Part shown: in pieces, positions 15,008 to 20,959 of the stretch
How the letters are laid out: every line of letters begins with the position of its first letter
How positions within the stretch are numbered: the first letter of the stretch is position 1
Source of the DNA: VRUE01 sp035701465
GTDB taxonomy: Bacteria > Actinomycetota > Thermoleophilia > Solirubrobacterales > 70-9
Reading direction: 5' to 3'
DNA: 20,959 nucleotides
Assembly: GCA_035701465.1 (NCBI GenBank)
Contig: DASSMU010000223.1
Coordinates: 1-20,959, forward strand
Notes under the pieces: generated by a model
Seen by the model: only the letters and a program-made list of their open reading frames with translations
Database searches by the model: none
What the model was told of the DNA's origin: nothing
Position numbers and translations under genes: made by a program

Positions 15008-15622
15008 CCGCGCAGGCAATCGTCGACCAGACGGCAGACGAAGCTTTCAGGGCGCTGCAGGAAAAGGCTGGGGCCGAGCATGGCGGCAATACTCAGCCAT
15101 TGCTGGTCGTCTACGCCGTGGAGTCCTTCTTGCGGCGCCTGTCCATATCTGATTACGCCCACCAGATGGTCCTCAAGGGCGGGATGCTGATGGCCGTCAG
15201 CCACATCCGGCGAATGACGAAGGACGCCGACTTGTCAACCCACGGCATGGCGAACGATGAGGAGAGCATCCGCAACGTTGTCGCCCGCATCTGCGCATTG
15301 GAGCCAGGCCCCCACGACGGCGTGACGGTTGACATGTCGCCTCGCACCGCCGGCAGCCCGTGATGCCGATGGCGGTGGCGGTGGCGCTGGCCAACATGCC
15401 CAACCGTCAGCAGTCATACGCGGCAATGGTCGAGCGCATGTCCTACCTCTCGCCACCACCAGAGCACTGGACGGAGCTCATCGACGGCGTGGTTATTTCG
15501 CTGATCCACTGCTAGCCGATGAAGAAGAGCGCATGTCCCACTGGGATCCCGAAAGCTCGCCTGGTCCTGACCGCAGCGAGACCTACATCTTCGCTGATGA
15601 ATACGTGAGTGACTGGGCCTGA
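15004..15622 (+). pseudogene. abiEii: AbiEii-type nucleotidyltransferase toxin, frameshifted and deleted
   Basis: The first part (TTG at 15004 to the stop ending at 15363) is clearly AbiEii/DUF1814: FLRRLSISDYAHQMVLKGGM, then TKDADLS, the region of the nucleotidyltransferase GG and D-x-D-type motifs. Homology breaks after DGVTVD. It resumes in a second frame (15363-15515) as RQQSYAAMVERMSYLSPPPE, typical of the C-terminal half, and in a third frame from about 15497 as FADPLLADEEERMSHWDPE, ending at 15622. Intact members are about 280-300 aa; here a large middle part is missing and two frame changes follow. The toxin is therefore almost certainly inactive. The first 119 codons could still give a short peptide coupled to the antitoxin. 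Confidence 0.8.
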
Positions 15623-15655
15623 GTGCCTTTGGGTGCCGAAGCGCGGCTCTTCGGG

Positions 15656-15680
15656 CTCCTCGCCGCCGCTCGACGAGGAG
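15656..15680. terminator. Possible bidirectional terminator hairpin
   Basis: CTCCTCG (15656-15662) and CGAGGAG (15674-15680) form a 7-bp stem with an 11-nt loop in the short gap between two convergent genes. There is no T-run on either side, so support is weak. Confidence 0.25.
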
Positions 15681-15681
15681 A

Positions 15682-16086
15682 TCAGGAGGTGAGCCAGTTC
15701 TCGACTCTCAGGTCGGGAACGCGAGCGAAGTGGCGGACGTTGCCGGTGACGAGAGTGAGGTCGCGGGAGAGGGCGATCGAGGCGATGCGCGTGTCGGGCT
15801 CGTCGAGGCGCTGTCCCGCCGCCTCGAGCCGCGCGCGCAGCGGCCCGTACACCTCCGCCGCGGATTCGTCGAACGGGAGCACGGTCAGCGCGCCGCGGAT
15901 CAGCTCGCGGACCTGCCGGCCCAGCTTCGCGCTGTCACGGCGGGATGCTCCATAGATCAGCTCGCCCATCGTTATCGCGGTCGTGAACTGCTCGGGTGCG
16001 GGAACCTGCGCGAGGCGCCGGATCAGCGACAGGGGCGGCTCGCGGCGCATGGTGGCGCTGAGGACGTCGGTGTCGAAGCAGTACAC
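15682..16086 (-). CDS. vapC: VapC-like PIN-domain ribonuclease toxin
   Basis: Toxin of a type II system, 134 aa, a normal length for the family. PIN motifs in order: FDTDVLSA (Asp5, Asp7), ITMGELIYGASR (Glu42), DEPDTRIASIALSRDLTLVT (Asp98) and GNVRHFARVPDLRVENW (Asn116 where some members have Asp; Asn is common here). Family members cleave RNA using Mg2+ bound by these acids. The start is a GTG 5 nt after the antitoxin stop, with only a weak GAG upstream, so it is probably translated by coupling. The frame appears intact, unlike the PIN remnant at 14029-14256, to which it is only distantly similar. Confidence 0.92.
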   Translation of the reverse strand: MYCFDTDVLSATMRREPPLSLIRRLAQVPAPEQFTTAITMGELIYGASRRDSAKLGRQVRELIRGALTVLPFDESAAEVYGPLRARLEAAGQRLDEPDTRIASIALSRDLTLVTGNVRHFARVPDLRVENWLTS

Positions 16087-16091
16087 CTCGT

Positions 16092-16415
16092 TCAGCCCAA
16101 GTCGGGTGCTGGACGATCCTTGCTGCCTCTCCTGGCGGCATAGATCTCCGTAACCACCTCGTCGAGATCGTCCCAGTCTGCGAGCGTGCCGGCTACGGCG
16201 GCCAGGCCGCTCGGCGGCCGGCGGGGCACTTCGAACAGCTCGGGAGCGGGAGGCACCAGGGCGACCGCGGGGCGACCCCGCCTGGAGACCAGAAAGCGCT
16301 CCCCCTCTCCGACCCGGTCGACAAGCTCTGAGAAGCGGCGCTTCGCCTCTGCCGTGCCGACGCTCTCGGGGGCCGGGGTGCGAGTGCTTGCATGCTGAGG
16401 ACCGTTAGATGTCAT
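16092..16415 (-). CDS. vapB: Phd/VapB-type antitoxin
   Basis: Antitoxin of 107 aa. The Phd/YefM-type DNA-binding fold is at about residues 18-58: VGTAEAKRRFSELVDRVGEG, then RFLVSRRGRPAVALVPP. The C-terminal 45 residues (GLAAVAGTLADWDDLDEVVT and after) are the likely toxin-binding tail. It sits directly upstream of the PIN toxin with a 5-nt gap, forming an antitoxin-first operon. The Shine-Dalgarno site is poor (CCGTGAG before the ATG). An imperfect inverted repeat, ATCTC-ACG-GAGAT, spans 16414-16426 over the start codon and could be the autoregulatory site. Confidence 0.88.
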   Translation of the reverse strand: MTSNGPQHASTRTPAPESVGTAEAKRRFSELVDRVGEGERFLVSRRGRPAVALVPPAPELFEVPRRPPSGLAAVAGTLADWDDLDEVVTEIYAARRGSKDRPAPDLG

Positions 16416-16590
16416 CTCACGGAGATCATGTCATAAAGACAGAAAGGAGCGCAGGGAAAGAGCCGGCCTGAGGGCTTAGCAAGATCTCCGTGTCGAAAAC
16501 CGGCAGGCAAGCTTGGCGAAAAAGTGCATTGAATGTGAGGTCCCAGACCCGGCGCAGGCCCACCACCGGAAGCGCTCGCAGCGGGGAGCG

Positions 16591-17751
16591 TCAGGCCCAG
16601 AGGCGATCGGACTCGAGGGCCTCGAGGAAGGTCACGACCGGCCAGGCGTCGATCCCGTCCTCGGTCCGGGTCGCCCGCTCGCCGCGATGGAGGAGGATGC
16701 GTCGCCGCAGCCCCGGCAGCTCGCCGATTGCACGCAGGCCCGCGAAGTCGCCGGGGTGGACGCGGTGGGCGGCCTTGACCTCGAGCGTGCAGATCTCGTC
16801 CCCCCGGCTGAGCACGAAGTCGACCTCGAGCTGTCGCGAGCCGGCCGGCGCCCAGTAGGCAAGCCCGTCGCCCAGCTCGCGCTCGGCCATGTAGGTGCGA
16901 AGCAGCGCGTGCACCCAGCCCTCGAGCAGCGCCCCGCTCTCCTCCGGCGCGACCGGCCCGTGCGAGCCCTTCGCCGCCCGGGCGACACCCGGGTCCATCC
17001 AGTAGAGCTTGGGGTGCTTGCGCTCGCGCACGCGCAGCCGCGCCTCGTAGGCCGGCAGCCGCCGGGCGAGGAGCGTGTCCTCGAGCACCTCCAGGTAGCC
17101 CTCGACGGTGGTCCGCGCGACCCCGGCGTCGCGGGCGACCCCGGCGACGTTGAGGAGTTGGCCGTGAAAGAGCGCGGCGACGGGCAGGAAGCGGGCGAAG
17201 CCGGGCAGGTTGCGAACCAGCGCCTCTCCCTTCACCTCCTCGCGCAGGTAGAGCTGGACGTAGGCGCGCAGGGTCTCGTGCGGCTCCTCGGCGGCGAGCA
17301 CCAGGGGCAGCCCGCCGACCTCGAGGGCGCGATCGAGGTCGAAGTCCTCGCCCAGCTCCTCGGGCGTCAGGGGGAACATCTCCCGCCAGAGGGCGCGCCC
17401 TCCGAGCAGGTTGACCCCGGCGGCGCGGAGCTTGCGGGTGCTCGAGCCGAGCAGCGCGAAGCGCAGCCCCCGCTCCTCGATGAAGCGATGCACCTCGTTC
17501 AGCAGGCCTGGCAGGCGCTGGATCTCGTCGACCACGACCCAGGCGCCGGGGTCGAGGCGGCGCAGCTCGCCCGCGAACGGAGCGGGGTCGGCGAGCAGGC
17601 CCTGGTAGAGCCCCTCGTCGAGGAGGTCGAAGCGGTGTGCGTCCGGCAGCCGCTCCCCGATCCAGGTGCTCTTGCCCACCCCGCGCAACCCGAAGAGGAA
17701 GAAGCTGTCGGGAGGAAGGCGGTATATGCGGGACAGGGAACGCAACGACAT
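16591..17751 (-). CDS. AAA-type ATPase with DUF4143 domain
   Basis: Cytosolic ATPase of 386 aa of the ATP-binding/DUF4143 family. Walker A is FLFGLRGVGKST (residues 18-29) and Walker B is WVVVDEIQRLP (71-81), followed by the sensor-like FALLGSSTRKLR. A winged-helix-like segment (NVAGVARDAGVARTTVEGYL, 201-220) leads into the DUF4143 part. That part ends with the nuclease-like core LEVDFVLSRGDEICTLEVKA (about 318-337), with the Asp and Glu-x-Lys of a restriction-endonuclease-like fold. The family is widespread and often near mobile or TA genes; its role is not settled. The ATG start lies 5 nt from a 9-bp palindrome, which suggests autoregulation and possibly a very short leader, as no Shine-Dalgarno site is evident. 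It is divergent from the Fic remnant. Confidence 0.9.
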   Translation of the reverse strand: MSLRSLSRIYRLPPDSFFLFGLRGVGKSTWIGERLPDAHRFDLLDEGLYQGLLADPAPFAGELRRLDPGAWVVVDEIQRLPGLLNEVHRFIEERGLRFALLGSSTRKLRAAGVNLLGGRALWREMFPLTPEELGEDFDLDRALEVGGLPLVLAAEEPHETLRAYVQLYLREEVKGEALVRNLPGFARFLPVAALFHGQLLNVAGVARDAGVARTTVEGYLEVLEDTLLARRLPAYEARLRVRERKHPKLYWMDPGVARAAKGSHGPVAPEESGALLEGWVHALLRTYMAERELGDGLAYWAPAGSRQLEVDFVLSRGDEICTLEVKAAHRVHPGDFAGLRAIGELPGLRRRILLHRGERATRTEDGIDAWPVVTFLEALESDRLWA

Positions 17752-17756
17752 GATGC

Positions 17757-17781
17757 CGTCATTTTACCGCGAAAAATGACG
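17757..17781. promoter_or_regulatory. 9-bp-arm palindrome before the DUF4143 ATPase
   Basis: CGTCATTTT (17757-17765) and AAAATGACG (17773-17781) are perfect arms around ACCGCGA. The core is AT-rich in GC-rich surroundings and sits directly before the ATPase start, so it is a good operator candidate. A hairpin in the leader is the alternative. Confidence 0.6.
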
Positions 17782-17782
17782 A

Positions 17783-18187
17783 CATGAAGCCGCCCTGCGC
17801 TCGGTGCGGACCGAGACCTTCAACATGAACACCTGGCTTGAATACTTCCTTGGCGGTCTGGCCGAGGAGTACGAGCGGGTCGCGACTCGGATCGCGGAGC
17901 TGCAGACCCTCGGCCTCGGCACGAGCACTCGCATCGAGCTCAACGCGAGTCAGGAGCGAGGGCTGGTGCAACTGAACCTCAATCCGGTCGTCGAGTTCCG
18001 TCGCGCCGACTACGAGCGCATGGCCGAGGTCGGCCGCAGCGCCGCCGGCCGCGACCTGCGCGATCTCGAAGAGAAGCGGCTGATCGTGCGACGGCAGTCG
18101 CGTCTGGGCCGAGCGGCTCGGTTGGCGCTTGAAGACCGGCCGGAACAGGCGCCCAAAGGGGGGATAGCCGATTGCGCGATTTCCTAA
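17783..18187 (+). pseudogene. Fic-family protein remnant (C-terminal part only)
   Basis: The reading from 17783 (just after the palindrome and a stop at 17777) gives EAALRSVRTETFNMNTWLEY, then FLGGLAEEYERVATRIAEL and RADYERMAEVGRSAAGRDLR with DLEEKRLIVRR. This matches the helical end and winged-helix tail that follow the Fic catalytic domain. The Fic active-site motif (HPFxxGNGRxxR) and everything before it are absent. The last 20 residues no longer look like the family. A GTG at 17804 could start a 127-aa product, but no Shine-Dalgarno site supports it. I treat it as a truncated pseudogene; a stand-alone winged-helix protein is the alternative. Confidence 0.6.
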
Positions 18188-18237
18188 CAATCTGATTTAG
18201 TCTTTCAATCGAGAACCACATAGCTGGAGGGAGGCTG

Positions 18238-19062
18238 ATGAAGGACTGCCCGAGCGGGAGTCGAGAGGGCCCGGCGGACGACCGCCGGCCCTCCAGCGGG
18301 GTTCAGGGACCGATGCGACGCCGTGAGATGGTGGCGCTGTCGGCGGGGGCACTGGCGAGCGTCGTCCTCTACGCCTGCGGCACCGACGGGAACAAGGTGG
18401 CCAGACTCACGGCGGGAGCCACGACCAGGCCAGACTGCGTATTGACGCCGGAACAGGAAGAGGGCCCCTTCTACATCGACCTGGCGCAGGTTCGGCGCGA
18501 CATCGTCGAGAACCGTCCGGGCGTGCCGCTCGCGCTGGCGCTGACCGTCGTCGACTCGAACACCTGCAAGCCGATCCGCGATGCCGCCGTCGACGTCTGG
18601 CACTGCGACGCGCTCGGCGTCTACTCGGGCGAGCCGTCGGAGGGAAGCGCGGGCAAGACCTTCCTGCGTGGAACCCAGCTGACCGACGGCAACGGCCTGG
18701 CGGAGTTCGCGACCATCTACCCGGGCCAGTACCCGGGGCGGACGACGCACATCCACGTCAAGGTCCACACCGGCGGCCGGCGGAGCGACGGCGCCTACTC
18801 CGGCGGTCACGTCTCACACACCGGCCAGCTGTTCACCTCCGACCGGCGCGACGCGGAGGTCTTCGCGCTCTTCCCCTACAACCGCAATAGGGTCGAGATC
18901 ACCCCGCGCGACAGGGATGGCGTCTACCGCTATCAAGGCGGCTCGAGCTCGGTGCTCGCCCTCGCCCTCGCCCTCGCAGGCAACAGCCTCGCTCGGGACG
19001 GCCTTACGGGAAGAGTGACGCTGGGCGTGGATCCCGGCGCGACGCCCTCGCCTGCTTCATAA
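18238..19062 (+). CDS. Intradiol ring-cleavage dioxygenase, lipoprotein-like
   Basis: Protein of 274 aa of the protocatechuate 3,4-/catechol 1,2-dioxygenase (Dioxygenase_C) superfamily, which opens catecholic rings with O2 at a non-haem Fe(III). Likely iron ligands are all present: Tyr129 (HCDALGVYSG), Tyr165, His171 and His173 (YPGQYPGRTTHIHVKVH). The N-terminus has a twin-arginine-like MRRREMVALSAGALASVVLY and a lipobox LYAC (Cys47), so it is probably exported and membrane-anchored, unlike the classical cytosolic enzymes. GGAGG lies 7 nt before the ATG at 18238; the alternative ATG at 18313 would still keep the signal. A hexamer repeat near 18955 encodes LALALALA. No aromatic-degradation genes lie next to it, so substrate and physiological role are open. 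Confidence 0.9.
   Translation: MKDCPSGSREGPADDRRPSSGVQGPMRRREMVALSAGALASVVLYACGTDGNKVARLTAGATTRPDCVLTPEQEEGPFYIDLAQVRRDIVENRPGVPLALALTVVDSNTCKPIRDAAVDVWHCDALGVYSGEPSEGSAGKTFLRGTQLTDGNGLAEFATIYPGQYPGRTTHIHVKVHTGGRRSDGAYSGGHVSHTGQLFTSDRRDAEVFALFPYNRNRVEITPRDRDGVYRYQGGSSSVLALALALAGNSLARDGLTGRVTLGVDPGATPSPAS
18955..18978 (+). repeat. Hexanucleotide tandem repeat inside the dioxygenase gene
   Basis: CTCGCC occurs three times in a row, followed by CTCGCA. It adds Leu-Ala pairs in frame. Copy-number change would keep the frame. Confidence 0.8.
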
Positions 19063-19124
19063 GACATCGAATCCGCGTGCCCATCTCGATTCTCCTTCGG
19101 TCGCAGGGGACGGTACATCTTTCT

Positions 19125-19163
19125 GCGAAATGGACGGGTACGTAGAAGCGAAATGGAAGGGTA
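19125..19163 (+). repeat. 16-bp direct repeat upstream of the second DUF4143 ATPase
   Basis: GCGAAATGGACGGGTA (19125-19140) and GCGAAATGGAAGGGTA (19148-19163) differ at one base and start 23 bp apart, about two helical turns. The second copy covers an upstream ATG at 19153, which argues that the gene starts at 19174. It may be a regulatory binding site. Confidence 0.6.
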
Positions 19164-19173
19164 TCTCTCTGGG

Positions 19174-20445
19174 ATGACCTACACGACCCGAGTCCTCGAT
19201 CACGAGCTCGACGAACTCCTCGAATCCCTGCCTGCGCTTGCGATCGAGGGGCCGAAGGGGGTGGGCAAGACCGAGACGACCTCGCGGCGAGCCGCAACGA
19301 TCCATCGGCTCGACGATCCGGCTCGACTCGGCGTCGCCGAAGCCGACCCGAGGCGCCTGCTCGGCGGGAGTACGCCGATCCTGATCGACGAGTGGCAGCG
19401 ACTGCCGGAGGCCTGGGATCTGGTCCGACGCGCGGTCGACGAAGGCGCGGCGCCCGAAAGCTTCCTGCTCACGGGATCGGCGTCGCCCGATGACACCGGC
19501 CGCCATTCCGGCGCCGGAAGGATCCCGACGATCCGGATGCGACCGCTGGCCCTGAACGAGCGACTCGACGGCGACGCCTCCGTCAGCTTGAGGGAGCTGC
19601 TGCGGGGCGCCCGCCCAACCCTTGCCGGTGAGACCTCAATTGGCCTCGACGGCTACGTCGACGAGATCCTTGCGTCCGGCTTCCCGGGCCTGCGCGGCAT
19701 TTCAGACCGCGCCCTCCGGCTGCAGCTCGACGGCTACATCGAGCGGATAGTCGATCGCGACTTTCCGGAGCTGGGCCACTCGGTGCGCAACCCCGCCGGC
19801 CTGCGGCGATGGATGGCGGCCTATGCGGCCGCCACCTCGACGGCAACCTCGTTCGAGAAGATCCGGGCGGCAGCCACCGGAGACGAGGGTGAGCAGCTCT
19901 CAAAGGACGCCGCCCGCCCCTACCGCGTCATCCTCGAGCGTCTCTGGCTGCTGGACCCGATCCCGGCCTGGCAACCGACCAGGCGTCATCTTTCCCGCCT
20001 CTCGGCTGCGTCGAAGCATCACCTGGCCGACCCGGCGCTCGCCGCCCGATTGTTGGGGGCGACGCGAAGTGCGCTGCTCGAGAACGACGAGCTGGGGCCC
20101 CCGGTTTCCCGGGACGGCACCCTCCTCGGCGCGCTCTTCGAGTCGCTCGTGACTCTCTGCGTACGGGTCTACGCACAGGGCGCCGAGGCGAAGGTCGGCC
20201 ATCTCCGAACCTTCAGCGGTGACCGCGAGGTCGACCTGATCGTCGAGGCCCAGGACAACCGGGTCGTCGCGATCGAGGTGAAGCTGAAGCGAACGGTCAC
20301 AGACGATGACGCCCGTAACCTGCACTGGCTCCAGTCGACGATAGGAGACGAACTGCTCGACGCGATCATCGTCACCACCGGCGAGAACGCCTACCGGCGC
20401 TCTGACGGGGTCGGGGTCGTACCGGCAGCGCTACTGGGTCCATGA
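19174..20445 (+). CDS. Second AAA-type ATPase with DUF4143 domain
   Basis: Cytosolic ATPase of 423 aa. The N-terminus MTYTTRVLDHELDELLESLP leads into Walker A, IEGPKGVGKT (about 24-33), and Walker B, ILIDEWQRLP (69-78), followed by the sensor-like FLLTGSAS. The middle contains DGYVDEILASGFPGLRG and YIERIVDRDFPELG, usual for this family. The DUF4143 end has the nuclease-like core GDREVDLIVEAQDNRVVAIE followed by VKLK. It belongs to a different subfamily from the protein at 16591-17751 and is on the opposite strand. I chose the ATG at 19174 by family-like N-terminus and the GGAAGGG 12 nt upstream; the ATG at 19153 adds seven residues. Function of the family is unsettled. Confidence 0.88.
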   Translation: MTYTTRVLDHELDELLESLPALAIEGPKGVGKTETTSRRAATIHRLDDPARLGVAEADPRRLLGGSTPILIDEWQRLPEAWDLVRRAVDEGAAPESFLLTGSASPDDTGRHSGAGRIPTIRMRPLALNERLDGDASVSLRELLRGARPTLAGETSIGLDGYVDEILASGFPGLRGISDRALRLQLDGYIERIVDRDFPELGHSVRNPAGLRRWMAAYAAATSTATSFEKIRAAATGDEGEQLSKDAARPYRVILERLWLLDPIPAWQPTRRHLSRLSAASKHHLADPALAARLLGATRSALLENDELGPPVSRDGTLLGALFESLVTLCVRVYAQGAEAKVGHLRTFSGDREVDLIVEAQDNRVVAIEVKLKRTVTDDDARNLHWLQSTIGDELLDAIIVTTGENAYRRSDGVGVVPAALLGP

Positions 20446-20481
20446 TTGAAGAGGAAGCCCCGCGACCGAAGGAGGATCGAG

Positions 20482-20959
20482 ATGGGAAAGCTGATCGCGA
20501 CAACGCAGGCCACCATCGACGGCGTCATAGACCCGGTCGGCGAGTGGGTGCAGGCGGACGGGGACCACGGCGACTACTCGTTCGAGCGTCAGGCGAGGTC
20601 CAGCGGGCTGGTGCTGGGCCGCAAGACCTACGAGGGGCTGGCGGGATATTGGCCGAGCCAGTCGGGCCAATGGGCGGACATGGTCAACTCGATGTCGAAG
20701 TACGTCGGGTCCAACACCCTGTCCGGCGATCTCGAGTGGAACGCGACCCTGTTCGAGGGGGACCTCGAGGACTCGATCCCGAAGCTGAAGGACGAGGTCG
20801 ACGGTGACCTGTTCATGCACGGGAGCGGCGAGTTCGCGTACGCCCTCGCCGAGAAGGGCCTGATCGACGAGTACGAGGTCTACCTGAACCCGCTCGTCTG
20901 GGGCAAGGGAAACGTCCACGTGCTCGGTGACAGAGGCACCGTCCGGATGGAGCTCGACG
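20482..20959 (+). CDS. RibD-C / dihydrofolate reductase-like protein, partial
   Basis: The first 159 codons are visible before the right edge. The fold is that of the dihydrofolate-reductase-like RibD C-terminal domain: MGKLIATTQATIDGVIDPVG at the start, GLVLGRKTYEGLAGYWP, then LFMHGSGEFAYALAEKGLID and VYLNPLVWGKGNVHVLG. These match the NADPH-binding and substrate-pocket segments of the family. Stand-alone members are common in actinobacteria and mostly uncharacterised, so riboflavin synthesis should not be assumed. The start is well set by AAGGAGG 6 nt before the ATG. It lies 36 bp after the ATPase gene in the same direction. Confidence 0.9.
   Translation, partial: MGKLIATTQATIDGVIDPVGEWVQADGDHGDYSFERQARSSGLVLGRKTYEGLAGYWPSQSGQWADMVNSMSKYVGSNTLSGDLEWNATLFEGDLEDSIPKLKDEVDGDLFMHGSGEFAYALAEKGLIDEYEVYLNPLVWGKGNVHVLGDRGTVRMELD

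Noticed and set aside
14201..15019. 272-codon minus-strand frame opposite AbiEi
   Set aside because: The plus-strand frame has family motifs, a ribosome site and the TTGA overlap; this one has none.
15329..15622. 97-codon separate small protein after the AbiEii fragment
   Set aside because: Its end (FADPLLADEEERMSHWDPE) is the frameshifted end of the toxin remnant rather than an independent gene.
16513..17787. 424-codon plus-strand frame opposite the first DUF4143 ATPase
   Set aside because: Antisense shadow; the minus frame has Walker A, Walker B and DUF4143 motifs.

Overview
This is a high-GC window from what looks like an actinobacterium, most likely Thermoleophilia/Solirubrobacterales. 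That placement is an inference from gene style: very large Sec-exported beta-propeller and Cys-paired repeat proteins with Lys/Arg/His-rich C-terminal tails, GTG/TTG starts next to good Shine-Dalgarno sites, and stop/start overlaps. No rRNA, tRNA or CRISPR was seen.

Left part (1-13.8 kb), all on the minus strand and read right to left. A candidate promoter (TTGACG-17-TTTACT) carries a 14-bp palindrome over its -10. It precedes a 730-aa secreted propeller plus Cys-repeat protein (11429-13621). After a strong intergenic hairpin come a 1317-aa secreted propeller/FN3/PD40 protein (7354-11307), a 931-aa secreted protein (4562-7357), a 633-aa secreted six-repeat protein (2664-4565), a small NTF2/SnoaL-fold protein (2202-2648), a PucR-type regulator (991-2205) and an S8 subtilisin-like protease cut by the window edge (1-906). 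Three junctions are 4-nt GTGA or ATGA overlaps and a fourth has the Shine-Dalgarno overlapping the previous stop codon, so the block from 11307 to 991 looks like one translationally coupled operon. The sequence suggests a set of exported or surface proteins made together with a regulator and possibly a processing protease. The function of the set is not known to me.

Right part (13.9-20.9 kb) is an accessory patchwork of toxin-antitoxin and related genes, several decayed. It holds a frameshifted, internally deleted PIN toxin with the tail of its antitoxin; an apparently intact AbiEi antitoxin followed by a broken AbiEii toxin; an apparently intact VapB/Phd-VapC pair on the minus strand; a DUF4143 AAA ATPase with a 9-bp palindrome before its start; the C-terminal remnant of a Fic-family protein; a lipoprotein-like intradiol ring-cleavage dioxygenase; a second, different DUF4143 ATPase with a direct repeat before its start; and the beginning of a RibD-C/dihydrofolate-reductase-like protein that runs off the right edge.
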